Assembly (NCBI RefSeq): GCF_002775205.1 | Contig: NC_036444.1 | Coordinates: forward strand, 2,770,501 to 2,834,500 | From: Xiphophorus maculatus | Taxonomy: Eukaryota; Chordata; Actinopteri; Cyprinodontiformes; Poeciliidae | Direction of reading: 5' to 3' | DNA: 64,000 nucleotides | In this document: in pieces, positions 47,101-58,900 of the stretch | Layout of the letters: each line of letters begins with the position of its first letter | How positions within the stretch are numbered: the stretch's first letter is position 1 | Notes under the pieces: model-generated | The model's database searches: none | Seen by the model: only the letters and a program-made list of their open reading frames with translations | What the model was told of the DNA's origin: nothing | Made by a program: the position numbers and the translations under genes

Positions 47101-49364
47101 AGTTTTAAGCTATAACATTTTAATTATCTCATTTAAAAAGTAATTTAGTGGTTTATTTCCACCTCATTGTATTTCTAATTATGTATTAAAAAAAGCTCAA
47201 GTGGCCAAACAAAACAAAATATCTGCAGAATGTGACAATTCTACAATCTGATTAATCATCAGTATGATCAATTGCAGGTCTGGAAACATAAATTACACTT
47301 TTATTTCCTGTACAAAAAGGGAGACTCACTTCATGATGCTGTCATGGTAGGCTGTGATGTTTGCGCTAGGGCAGAACTGCAGGGCGCTCTCCTGGGCCAC
47401 CTGGAAAAACAACCCAACCAAAGACATCAGTGTTAAAAATGCAACTGAATAGAACGTTAACTCGGCTGTTTGGAGTTTGCACACCTGTGCTTTGGATTTG
47501 CCGACATGTTTCTTCTGAAACAGGAACTGACGGTTGAGGTTGCTCACATCGATTGTGTCCAAGTCAATCTGCAGAAATCAGTAAGTTTATTTAACACATC
47601 CCAGAAAGAAAACTAAAAGTGGAAATATTGGTATTTGCTCCATTTTGTTCGCCGTGTAGCCTCTGCAGCAGCATCGCAAACGCTCGTTCATTACAGCAGA
47701 TGTCCTGCAACTTTTAGCCATGACCAGCATGTCTGAATCAAATGATTTAATTGCCATTTCACAGAAGTGTCTCAAAGTTGCAAAAGCAGCCCTTGAAGAA
47801 TGTGGTTTGAAATCCCTGAGTTAAAGGAAAACCTGGCAAAATCTGTAATGAGCTATTTTCATTGTTACCAAGTTAAACACCTGGAAACTGCAACCCCAAC
47901 AAGCTCCACTAATACTGCCTAATATGTCAACTACTGTAGTAAGGCAACTAATGATTATTTTAGTAATCAATGGTTCTATCGATTAATGGGATAAAAAACA
48001 AATCGCACACTCTGCAGATTTTTTATTTAACCACAATATAAGAAATACATTAAAATGTGTAAATAAATAGTTCAATGCATTTTTAAAACAAGAAAATAAA
48101 GATTTTATTGCCCAAAATTCAATAATAGCATTCCTTCAATGAAAAATTCTCAAAAGCTCGACTTCACATCAATACGGTGCAGGATTTATCTGTTTTTTTT
48201 TTTTGTTTTTGGGGGGGAGGGGGATTAACTAATTAATAATTGGATAGCAAAAGGCGTTTAGGAAATTTGTTTTTGCTTTTTTTTTTTTTCCTACAGGATT
48301 TGAACCAGAGAAGCTAAAGCTATCAATTGCGGATTTTCTGGAATTGAATTGAAAATTTATAGGACATTTTTTTTATCTTCCATGCAAAACGTCTACATTT
48401 TTGTATTTATTTATTTTTTTTACTTAATTACTGCTTAGGTAAAAAGAAAACTGAATTAAGTTTTCTTTCTTTTTTGAGTGTGTGTACTCCAGTAATGATT
48501 TGCTGTGTTGGTGCACGTTTTTCTTCTCTCCTGATGGAAACATTGCTTGACCCACCCCCGGTCACTGTGCATCATGAATCAATGTTTTACTTTTGAATTC
48601 AATTATTGAAATAATTTAAACTTTCATTGATATTCCAGTTTATTCTTGATGCTCTCATCTGGAATTGATGGACTGATTAATTTCAGTTACAAGAGCGACA
48701 TGAATATTGAATATTTTTTAGTTTTTCTCTAAATTATTAAACCGTTTAAAACAAGAAATCCATTTTTTCTGTGTCTTTATTTAAGCTGTTTAGTCTCGTT
48801 GCGCTTCTGTTTATGGTTCTGGCTCAGCTGCTTGCCTGTTAGTCAAGGTTTCCTTCATTATTACAATAACAGTTTATAAAGATACCAGCTTTGCCAGCGC
48901 CAGTCTTTAACAGAACAGTTTGAGCCCTGATGTTGTGGACATGTTTGTCCTTCCTGAAATTAAACCAACCCACCGGTCAGTGAGGCTCTGTAGGCTAAGG
49001 TAGCAGCAATAATGGCGCCAAATACTGAATAAAACACTGAAACTCCGCTCATATTTTTAAAAAACTCCAACCCTGGGTCTTAACATATAGCAAAGCAAAC
49101 ACTCTCTATAAACATTTTAACCCTGAAACTCGCGACTCTGAAATTACTGCTAACCCACACACCCGCCCCCCAGTAACACAAAGACCTAGCTAGCTGCTAG
49201 CATCAAGCAGAAACGGAACGAACCACATCAATGTTCTTGAAGCCGGTGAGGACCAGGTTTTTCAGCAGCTCACAGCCGATACCTCCCGCTCCCACCACCA
49301 GAACCTTGCAGCTGGACAAAGAGTCAGCCAGCTCTTTTCGGAGGGAACCCACTAGTTGGACCAT
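38146..49364 (-). CDS. uba2: uba2 (SAE2), SUMO-activating enzyme subunit 2, complete, 17 exons
   Basis: Catalytic subunit of the SAE1-UBA2 SUMO E1: it adenylates SUMO, forms a thioester and passes it to UBC9, mainly in the nucleus. Exons: 49364-49224, 47568-47485, 47400-47330, 46673-46609, 46524-46424, 46331-46210, 46088-46021, 44812-44691, 44089-43990, 43854-43700, 42643-42550, 42409-42297, 40989-40834, 40752-40656, 39643-39538, 39446-39304, 38360-38146. They sum to 1,953 nt, in frame, 650 aa (human 640). Residues 25-30 are the nucleotide-binding GAGGIG. The catalytic cysteine is Cys174 in FPGCTIRN. Zinc cysteine pairs are CYEC (exon 6) and CYVC (exon 13). The tail has an [13 protein letters not shown]-interaction-like motif, basic KRKHR/KRP clusters and the family ending DDDIIALD. 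The ATG at 49364 has A at -3 and G at +4. Exon 13 reads NKCPNLRKK where relatives have NKQPNPRKK. Confidence 0.97.
38508..38815 (+). repeat. Dispersed repeat, copy 2 (pair with about 190-531)
   Basis: Contains GTCACTTTAAATCC, CACGCCCCCAACTCAACG, AAAATGGCTGCAAACAG, TGGATGGTAAGTCAACAACA and GGGTTGCTAG, matching the minus strand of 190-531. Located in the last intron of uba2. Confidence 0.7.
40037..40594. mobile_element. Non-autonomous hAT-type element, about 558 bp
   Basis: Starts CAGAGATGGGCAGAGTACCC and ends TTACTACCTAACTCTG, with ACTCAAGTAAA-type blocks at both ends. The flanks CTTTTAAT and TTTTTAAC match 6 of 8. Same family as 15847-16427. Lies in uba2 intron 14. Confidence 0.75.
41495..41530. 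repeat. Perfect 14-bp hairpin
   Basis: ATTGGTGCAACCAA (41495-41508) pairs with TTGGTTGCACCAAT (41517-41530) around an 8-nt loop. Inside uba2 intron 12. Confidence 0.9.
44262..44420. mobile_element. GGGCTGAAAC repeat family fragment
   Basis: AGAGCTGAAACGATTAATCG, TGATGAATCAACTATTGAAA and TAATTGTCAACTGATTTAGT match copies at 22.07 and 44.89 kb. One end only. In uba2 intron 8. Confidence 0.55.
44886..45979. mobile_element. GGGCTGAAAC-family element with a second element nested inside
   Basis: The outer element starts TAGAACTGAAACAATTAATT and ends GCCGTTAGCTGCAGTTCTA. It is interrupted at about 44992-45708 by another element that starts TAGGGCTGAAACGAGTCCTT with CGAGTACCTCGATTC and ends ATATCGCCTTGCCCTA. 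The inner element is GC-richer around 45100-45480. Neither has an intact transposase. In uba2 intron 7. Confidence 0.55.
46720..47285. mobile_element. GGGCTGCAA-type repeat family copy
   Basis: Non-coding block with GTATATAGACTCTAAAAAAG, TTTGCATTTAAGATAGGTAA, GGAATGTTATTAAGTTTTAA and terminal ATTAATCATCAGTATGATCA then ATTGCAGGTCTGG. These blocks recur in opposite orientation at 59.42-60.07 kb and in part at 22.07 kb. In uba2 intron 3. Confidence 0.6.
47940..48640. mobile_element. Degraded repeat block in uba2 intron 1
   Basis: Begins TAATGATTATTTTAGTAATC and AATGGTTCTATCGATTAAT, a diverged version of the GGGCTGCAA-family end, then runs through poly-T/AT-rich sequence. Boundaries uncertain. 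Confidence 0.4.
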
Positions 49365-49500
49365 AATGATGCACAGACGTAAGAGCAAATCCTGCAAGCA
49401 GCACCGGGTGGTTAGCGGCTAACAGCTAGCTACTCTCGTTCTTCAGCGGCCCGCCCACCGCCGGCTCGATTCTTCTTCTTGGGTTAAATTGCAACAACAG
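49365..49500 (-). promoter_or_regulatory. uba2 5' UTR / promoter-side region
   Basis: A short GC-rich patch (CGGCCCGCCCACCGCCGGCT) directly upstream of the uba2 ATG. The region is bounded by a hAT insertion starting at 49622, so the proximal promoter is probably confined to about 250 bp. Inferred. Confidence 0.45.
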
Positions 49501-49621
49501 ATGTTCATTACTGCCACGATATTACACTAAGAAGAGGTGAGATTCATTTGTGATACAAAACAACAATATTTGACTATTGTCCAGCTATGTTCTTTAAAAA
49601 GAAACGAAAAATGATTTTTTG

Positions 49622-50921
49622 CAGTGTTGTATAGTAACGAAGTAAAAATACTTCACTACTTTACTTAAGTATATTTTGGAGTACTTCATACTTTCCTCGG
49701 GTATGAAAATTTTTGATGACTTTCACTTTTACTTCACTACATTTCCGAACTTAATTGCGTACTTTTACTCCGATACATTTTCAGTGTGTGGTTTAGTTAC
49801 TCGTTACAAAAAACCGAGAGAGAGAAACGAAGTGTTTTGACCCCACCTACTGATTAGCAAGTAGCAAGCAGGCTACCGAACAAAGTCCGTAGCCTGCTTG
49901 CCTGGGCTTGTTCATCACCACCAATAGGATACACCTGTTTCGCTTCTCCCATTAAACACAACGCAAGTCTCGCAATCAGCAGCAGCCACATGGAGGAGGA
50001 GACGGAGACCACAACGACTGCAACTACGTCGGACACGGCTCCAGGGGAACCACCAGCTGGTGATAGGGTGACCAGACGTCCTCTTTTTCCCGGACATGTC
50101 CTACTTTTCAGACCTAAAAAGATGTCCGGGGGGAATTTAAAAATTGTCCGGGATTTTGGTCAATTGCCTCAAAACACATTACATAGCTTACAGTGCATTG
50201 TAGGGCACTGCGCACGGCGCTGCGTGTGACGTAATCCCTGAGCCGCGTCAGTGGGCAGCACACTCCCCCCCCCGCCGCTCCAAAGTTTTCTGGTTTTTTT
50301 TTTCTTTTGCATAATGACCAGTTGTGTGCACCACCTATTGACTGATTCACTGATTTGTGAAGTAGAGTAATCGTAACAGATCTTTTTCTTCATGTTGGCC
50401 GCCTTTTCTGTACTATTTATTTTTCTCATTTTCAGCACTGACCTTACTTGAAGGGAAAACTTAAGGCTTACAAAAACTTTGTATTTTCTGTCCTGGAGGG
50501 TTTACTAAGAAGCTGGTTCAGTTGTAAAGCAGGTTAAGTTAACCTTGTGCTATAGGTAAAGCACCTAATTTTCTTAACTAAATGATGCCTGCAGGTATAT
50601 CTATTAGCAGGTTTAATTTTGCCTGCACTTGGTTGTGTACATTATTTTAAGTGTAGTTGACAAGTTTACCAAAATATACAAAATGTCATTCAAACTGCAT
50701 TTGCTTTGTTTTACTTTTTACTTGTACTTTTCATTACATTACTTGAGTACATCCATTTTTACAGTACTTTCCATACTTAAGTACAAGAAGTTTCAGATAC
50801 TTTAAGACTTTTACTCAAGTAACATTTCAGTCAGTGACTTCGACTTTTACCAAAGTCGTATTTTGGAGAGGTACTTGTACTTTTACTTGACTCTGAGATT
50901 TCAGTACTTTATACAACACTG
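49622..50921. mobile_element. Non-autonomous hAT element, 1,300 bp, perfect target duplication
   Basis: The left end CAGTGTTGTATAGTAACGAA and right end TACTTTATACAACACTG are inverted repeats. Identical 8-bp ATTTTTTG flanks it at 49614-49621 and 50922-50929. The interior contains a piece of another common repeat (GGGTGACCAGACGTCC, GTCCGGG motifs, from about 50068), suggesting a nested insertion. No transposase ORF. It lies 258 bp upstream of the uba2 start codon. Confidence 0.92.
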
Positions 50922-50929
50922 ATTTTTTG

Positions 50930-52680
50930 TGCTTTTTACAAAACAAAGGGACCTCTCACTCCCAGAAAATCATCAGCAACAAAACAACAGTAAAAAAATA
51001 CCAAATGAGTGTTTGGATTCTCAAATCAGTTCGATTTCAATTACATTTTCTTGCTGTGTAACGCAAGCAAGAAAAAAAATGTCATATTTTTCAGAACAGA
51101 AGTTGAAAAAATGAAATAATTTATTGTGGCTCAGAGCCTTCCCCCATTTCTATAAAACACACTTGATGTGGTATTTTATATCCACAAGATGCATAAATTC
51201 TTTCCAGCCAGCTTTCAAGTATGACTTCTGCTTCAGAAAAGAACACACCGGTGTCATCTGTGATCGAGTCACAGTTATGTGGCTTCAGGTTTTTAGTGTT
51301 TTTGACTGTTAAAAAAAAGAGAGAGAGAGAAACTTAAACTGAAAGCTTATTAAATATTTTTCAGGAATTTTTAACTGAATGATAGTTAGGTCCCGGCAAA
51401 TTAATTAATTTGTATTCACTTAATTGAATAAAAAATATTTAATGCCTTAAACTTGTTGACTGGATCACTTTTTTGTGGCTTTTTATATTTCAAATAGTTT
51501 CTGATGCTTGCTTCAAGAACAGAAATGGACTCTTCAAAATGGATGGACAAAATAGCATAATGAATTTAAAAATTAATTCCATATCTGCCCACTAAGCGGC
51601 GCTGTTAACCTAAATGCTAATCCCAAATTTTAACCTATATTATTGTATACTCGTAATGGGAACTGCTGGTTAACTTAGATTGTATTAAACCTTTAGTACA
51701 ATCTAATTATTTTTAATGACTCGTGATTCTAATTTCTCTGAATGAACGTATTAAACATGACTCCCTATGAAACTTTCAGATATTTTATGAACTTTTTAAA
51801 GTCCATAATTTTACAATAAGAAACATTATCATAATTAACATGTTTAAGACAGCTGTTAAACTAAGAGTAGACAAAGCGCCCAATGTTCATAGAAATTACA
51901 AACAATCCAGGAGATGGATCCTTAAAGGTTAAAGTTCATGACAGGAAAATACATGCTATTCATCTTTTAGTCTCACTGCTGCTGGACTATTTTATGTATT
52001 TTTCTTTTTATATGTTGGATAACTCACTTCCAGCAGCACAGAAAAAAATATGTCTTCATATACGTATGTATAATTACTGTGTACAATTACTTTAGTTGAA
52101 TAAAGAGTCGAGGAACAATTACCCACACTTCTATTCAGCCCTTTTTGACTGTAGCAATTTTTCATCCAGCGATTTTGTAATAAGTGGGTAGCTAGTTACC
52201 TATGGAAATCCATTTCAGCCGAAAGTAAATAAACAAACTAGAAAGTGTGCATTTCCTATGAAAATGCAAGTGTGAATGCTGAATGCTCAATGCTGAACAA
52301 CTTAATCCTCACTATGGTTGCTGTTTTTCTTCCCGCTTTCGCGTATCAGGCCGCAGAATAGTGATGTTCAGGTCTATGTATGCGATGTGGCTGTTCAGAT
52401 TTAAGTCATATTTGAAAATATCAGATACGTATTGGATATCCAAGTGGCCTTTTTTGCATTCGAAAAAAAATCTGATCTGTGTTGTTCCGGTTGTCATGAA
52501 AAGATCAGGTAAAGATCACATTAAGGAAAAAAAAATCGTAATTGGGTCACTTCCGGCTACAGTGTGAACAAAGCCTGACTGATATTCAATACCAAAATAT
52601 TGAAAAAATATTACCCAAATAATCCTTTGGTTCAAATTACTATTTCTTGTCTGTTTTTTTTTTGTTTTTTTTTTGCAGGG
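50930..52680. other. Intergenic region between uba2 and the synaptotagmin-like gene
   Basis: AT-rich sequence with no recognisable exon or RNA gene. Short ORFs show no family signature. Confidence 0.6.
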
Positions 52681-52916
52681 GAATGTACCGCAGGTAATAA
52701 GTTTCCTAAAACATCCCTGAAATCTTCTCCAGCCTGTTTCCCCAGAATGCCCTGCAGAAAGTCATGTGTTGAGTGTGTGAGGAGGGAGAAAGCAGGGAGA
52801 GGGAGTGTCAGAGTGTCTAGAGTTTGCACAGCAGGAGGAACAGTTCAAAGATATGATATGAATTGCTCTCAGAGGGAAACTTCTCCTATTTCTCTGACCA
52901 CTGAATGGGTCTGAAT
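52681..52916 (+). other. Probable 5' UTR of the synaptotagmin-like gene
   Basis: Non-repetitive, GC-richer stretch directly ahead of the proposed start codon, preceded by a pyrimidine-rich TTTTTTTTGCAG acceptor-like site (ending about 52678). A 104-codon ORF overlapping it has no recognised domain, so UTR is the simpler reading. Confidence 0.35.
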
Positions 52917-55900
52917 ATGGATCTGCAGCATGGGAATACAAATTTTTGGAAGAAAAGAAGTGAGATTGCATAAAGTTCAGCAGGTAATGTGTTTTTTATG
53001 TGATTTGAGTTGTTACAGGTTGAAGCTGCTAGGTTTAGAAAAAAGTACACAATGTTTTTTTCTTAATTTTAGGAAATGTTCATAGTGAATTTATACAGTG
53101 TGTGTGAAAAAATGTAGGTTTTATATTATTTAATTGGGAATACCACCTGTTCAGTTTCCTGCTAACATTCAACATAATTTGCATGGTGAGTGAGCAGGCT
53201 GTGTTATTTGACTAAGGCTAATCTGATAGGAGATAATATTGTCTGCCTACAACCAAGCAGCAGCCATAATCATTTTCTTTTTATCCCAGAAGAACATCCT
53301 GAATGTCTCTATCTTAAAGGAGGCATTTTGCTCATTTTCCTAACTTCTGATGCTAAATAAAAGAAACAAAATTACAGTATCAATACAGTATTGTCTCTAT
53401 ATTTATGATCTTTACAGATTATGTGTTGCAAATTAGTTGTGTAAGGCATTTTAACTCCCCAAAGCTTAAATTTATCCTAATTTGTCTTCAGAAATGGATA
53501 TTTTGTCTTTCAGGATTAAACCTATTAAGCTAGCTGGACTGATTACATATTCATTTGCCATAACATTTACTTAGTAAATTGCTTATATCGTAAGTTCATT
53601 CCTTTTTTAAAAAGTTGCCTTTTCTTGTGAAGTATAAACCATGTCAACCAACCATTCATTTTGAAATAGCATCTTCTTTCTGTAACTGTTGGAGACTAGA
53701 CATAGAGTGTGAATCAATAAGAAGGTGTGTAGCAACTTAATTTTTAATGACTGAAATAACAGTCTGTACCGTACAATCTGGAATGACATTCAGAAGAGAA
53801 CAAAAACCAGAGCCAAACTTAAAAAGATAAAATCTCCAAAACAAGGAGAAAAAGAGAGTCTGACTGAATACAAAGGAAATCAGTGGAATATTGATGTGTT
53901 GGGAACTTATAAGATAAAGACTTAAATCTGATTGGTACAGAAAGCAGGAAGGGGAAGAAACAAAAAACAATACATGTGTCTGTACAGACATTTTTTAAAA
54001 TACAAAAAACAAGACAAGCAGGTTATGTTTGTGTAAATAAGCTTATTTTTTTGTGTGGGGAGTTCATTAAATAATCAGATTCTAATATAGTTAATTATAA
54101 AAAGCTATGGTGGACCTGGTTTGGGACCCAGGCCTTCAGTTTGACTCATGTCCTTGGCTATTAAATACCAATACTGTATAAAAAAAGTCTCCACAAAGTA
54201 TTTAAGTGTCACATGTTCCCTTTCTACATGCCTACAAACCAAATAGTGTCTCTTTTAAAAAATAAACAAACTTAAGTATTTCTAAAACTTTACATGTCAT
54301 TCTGATTGTATTGTATTGCAGAGCTTGTAGCGGCTGCATGGATGTGGAGAGACATGCTGACTTTTGTGGAGTTTCCAGCCAATGTGGAGCTGCTGTCCAC
54401 CGGAGAGCTGAGGATGCCGTTCTCAGACGCAGTCAAGTACTGCATTCTGGGAATTTCCATCCTTCTCCTCCTGGTGGCGCTGGCAATCTTATTCTGGCAG
54501 ATCTTCAGATGCTTCTCTGAGACGCATACATCATACCCGCATCAGGACACAGGTCAGAGGTCACGCTGCCACATAGAGCAGCTTAATCTGATGAGAACTG
54601 GTGTCCAGTCAGGAAACAGTTGAATTGATTCATGGATTTTTATGCTTTTTGTCGTAGTGAACACCGATCTGCTGTATTCAGAGGAAAAACCATCAGGAGC
54701 GGAAAACTACGCTTCTCCTCCAAGCACTAAAGTAATTATAAACTGTCTATAATCAAGTTGGGCTTTTAGGAAGAACTGAGAAATTAAGTTTTGGATGATG
54801 AGATTAAAAAACCAACCTGCTGCCTTTCAGTCAATACTCAGGGCACAGAATCGTATTTTGTAACGTAAATATAACATAATGCTTCTCTAAGTATAAATAA
54901 TACAACGTTAATGTCATCCTGGATCAAATTTTTCTAAATCCTAAATATTTTCTAAGCTTAATATTTACAAAAAAGAGAGAAATAATTAAAGAAATTTCAC
55001 CTGAAAATAGAAAATAATAGCCTAGTCCTTTATTAATCCAACATAGGGAAAATTCCCTTGTTTCAGCATCACAGTAACAAAATATACCCAACTGAATATG
55101 AAAATATCTTAAAACAATATTGCCAACTGTATATTAATAAAGTATTTACAGATAAAATAAAATTAAAGTTAAATAAGAACCTGAAAATAAAGGAGATTTT
55201 AATAACACAATATGTTCTTTGTATGTTCATTGCACAGCTTTACAGAATTCATGCAGAAATATAAAAATACAGTCATATTTTAAAAAGTTTTAATATCAGT
55301 AACAGTTTATTTGTCAATAATGCTTACAATGTGTTTAACTGAGTGAAACACATTATATAGATGAATTCCACACACTGATGTTTTTAAGGCATTTATTTTT
55401 GTTAATTATTATGATTTTCAACATTTGATATTAGATTATTACATAAGACCCTTAAAATAAACTATCTTTAAAAACTGAAATTTGGATTTAATAAAAAATA
55501 CTTTTAAGATCGGATAAAAGTTGTTATTTTCAAACCTCATCAGAGGATTTATTACTTTATTGAATATGACTGTATTGAAGGATTCAGGGCATAATCTGGC
55601 AACCCAAGAGTAATTTAGATCTAAAGTTATTATAAATACCAGAAAATCATATTTATGTCAAGAGTAATATGTCTGAAGAAATATTTTCAGACGCATTTCT
55701 GTTGGACATGTCTGCAGGAGAAGCGGGCTGTAAAGCACATGATGGGTGTGGTGTTTGTGTTCTGATCTCTTGCATGGCGGATGTGTTTGACTTTTACTCA
55801 TCCAGTTATTTGGATAGTCTGCTGACATCTTTACAGGTCAGGACTAAACCTGCTCTCAGATTCTGGTTATATTTTTTTAAATTGATATAAATTCTGAAGG

Positions 55901-58900
55901 TAAAACACAGAAAGTTTAATAAAATGCAGAATTTTAAATGGATTTATTTCAGGTATTAGGGAAATCAAAGTACTCTGGAAAAGCATTCACACTTCATGAC
56001 CTTTTTCACATTTTCTCATGTTTTAACCACAAACCTTGGTGTATTTTATCTGGGCTTTTTGCGAGATGGACTCATTCTAACCCCTAATCTTACTTTATAG
56101 ACCCACCAGCCACTAGTGTTTTAAGGAATGCCTCCACAATTTTCCCCACATTTTCCTTCAGTTCGTTCTTCTTCTCAAACATCCCAGATTGAATGAAGAA
56201 AGTCTATGAACATCAGTTTTTAAGAATTAAAAAAAATTCTCCATTGGATTTATATCTGGACTTTGACTAGGTCAGTCTAACACCGGAATATCACCTGAAA
56301 GCCTCAATAAAATACCCTAAAGTATACTTTTGTAAGACATTGTTGGTGAGAAACAAACCAGTATTGGAGTCAGTATTTTAATCTAAACTCTTGTCTGCAG
56401 GTGGAGGATGTGCGTTCTGAAGCTCGCCGACTGACTCGATGTTTGTCCCAAGCTTCGTTTCCGTCAGAGTCCAACTGCGCAGAGAGCGACATGAGGGATC
56501 ACCAAACCATTAACAGGGTAACAGATACTGAAAAATAGCAATCATTCTTAATTTTTTTTACTCCCCTCTTTGCTATAAAACACATTTCTTTATAAGGATT
56601 AACAGTTTGCAGATGGTCTCAAGTTAGGTTGTTGGCTTCATATCTTTTTTAAGTTATTATGTTTTTCTTAATTCCATACAGTAAGGGTGTTGGACAGAAA
56701 AAAGTAAATAAATAAAATAGATATTTTATTTATCTATTTATTTTTGTTACCTACACAACAATCAACTAAATATGCAATATTTTAAGTTAACAATTGTGTT
56801 TTTTCTTTGTAAAAAAAAAGAAAAGTGATGTGTAAATCATTGGACATTTACCTTTTTAGAAATGGCATCCAGTTTTTAAATTCTTTTGAGCTCATTTGAA
56901 AAAAAAGAAAAAATGTAATTCATTTAGAGTAATAAAAACATCAGGTCTTCTGTACTTAATCAAGTGTAGCAAATGAATTTAAAGCAGATTTGGGTGCACA
57001 AAAGTCATGAATACATAAGATTTGTCATGTTAGAAAATTTTAAATTTATCTGCAATAATTAAATAAATTAACTGATAAAAAGCAGAACTCCACCTGCATC
57101 AACCACCAGGTCAGGGCGGCCAAACTTGTATGATTGTTGAATGGCTGTCAGTAGTGCTCACAATGATCACCTGATCCTCACCAGGTCTTAAAACTATATG
57201 AATAAAACCTCAAATAAACAAGAGATATTTCACAATTTCACTGTTTTACACTTACTGAGCAACCAATAAGTGAAATGAAGTAACACTGTGTGGAAAACTA
57301 AATCCATAATAATTGATAGATTACATGAACAGATAAAATTACAATCAGCAGTGTGAACGGATCCAAAAACAATTTGTAATTTTTTACTCTTAATTTACTA
57401 CTCTGGAGATCTCAAGCACATCTTAGTACGCTTCCATGGAGAAGATGCATGAAGATGGATTATAAAGAAAAAAACAATCGGGTAACTCAAATTCACCTTA
57501 AACTTCCTCCATCAGGTTCACGGCTCGCTGCGTTTCTCCGTCTACTATGACCAGCTGCAGGCGTTTCTGGTGGTGACCGTGTTGCAGGTGGAGGGGCTGG
57601 TGGGCAGCAGCCAGACGTCAGGCCTGCAACCGTTTGTGAAGATTCGCCTCATGTGGGCCGGATCAGAGGGAACTGAGCTGGAAAGCCAGGAGGTAAAGCT
57701 GTGAATGTGTTGATTGGAACAGTGTTTGTTTTATTCCTGAACTCCAGCATGAAATGTTTGTGCTCTGAGGGGAAGACACTGATGGGGACACTGGACCTTT
57801 CAAGTGGTGAACTAGAAAAGCCCAACTAAAATCTTAAGGTGTTTTTCATACCTGATAGTCCGTTAGACTCGGTTTGATGTGGGACCAAAATTGCAACATT
57901 TGTTCCTTTTTCAAGTGCTGTGGTTTGCTTTCACACTGCACTGTCAAACAAAACAAACTCTGATATGAACCTGTTCCCCTCCTCGCCTGTAGGGGTGCTG
58001 CACAAAGAACCACTGAAGGAAACAACATGAAAACGTCAGAAGAAGACACTGATAGAAACTTTGTTCTTCTTAAAATGTAAACAAATAACGCTGTCAGATT
58101 TCTTTTTTTGGCCTTTTTTCTTTCTTTTTTTTTAGAGTGATGCATTTGTTTTGGTTGTTTTTACCCAGAATGCCCTGTGCTGTTGTCTGCTTCCTGGTTT
58201 GGGAGTTGTCTCCACTGCGCTTGGCTTTCACATATGCATTTGAAGTGAACTCTGGTGCGGTTTGAATGCATATGTGAATACCAAGTGGACTGTAGACCGT
58301 TCCAAAAGCAGGAAGTGGACTATAATACAGGGGATTCTGGGTAAATACAACCAAAACAAACGAGTTTAGTGGTAGCAGGAGAAATGGCTTGTAGTCTTTT
58401 ACCAACAACAAAAGAGAAATCCTACAACTTCTGCAATCTGACGCTAGTCCAAAGTTGTGTTCAGTATCTTCTTCAGAGGTTTTTACGTTGTTTCCTTCAG
58501 TGGTTGCTGGTGCAGCGCCCCCACAGGCGAGGAGGGGAAAAGGTTTTTCAAAGGGTTTGGATCGTTTGTGACAGTGCAGTGTGAAAGAGAACCGGAGCAG
58601 CTAAAAATGCAACAAATGTTGCAATTTTTATCCCCAGTCAAACCAAATCTACCGAACTATCATACTGAACTATCAGGTGTGAAAACACCCTAATTTTGAG
58701 ATAGTTTAAATGTCTTTTGTGATCTAAATTTGCTTGTAAGTCGAAGAAACGTGGTAAACATATGCTGACCTGTTAATTATGTCTACGGTGATCCCGTTAG
58801 GGTCAAGCGACCCCATCTTTGCTGTGGACGGTGCTGCAGGAGTGGCGCACCCGCATCGTAAAAGGCAGCTGTAACCCTTTATATGGAGACCAGTTTAGCT

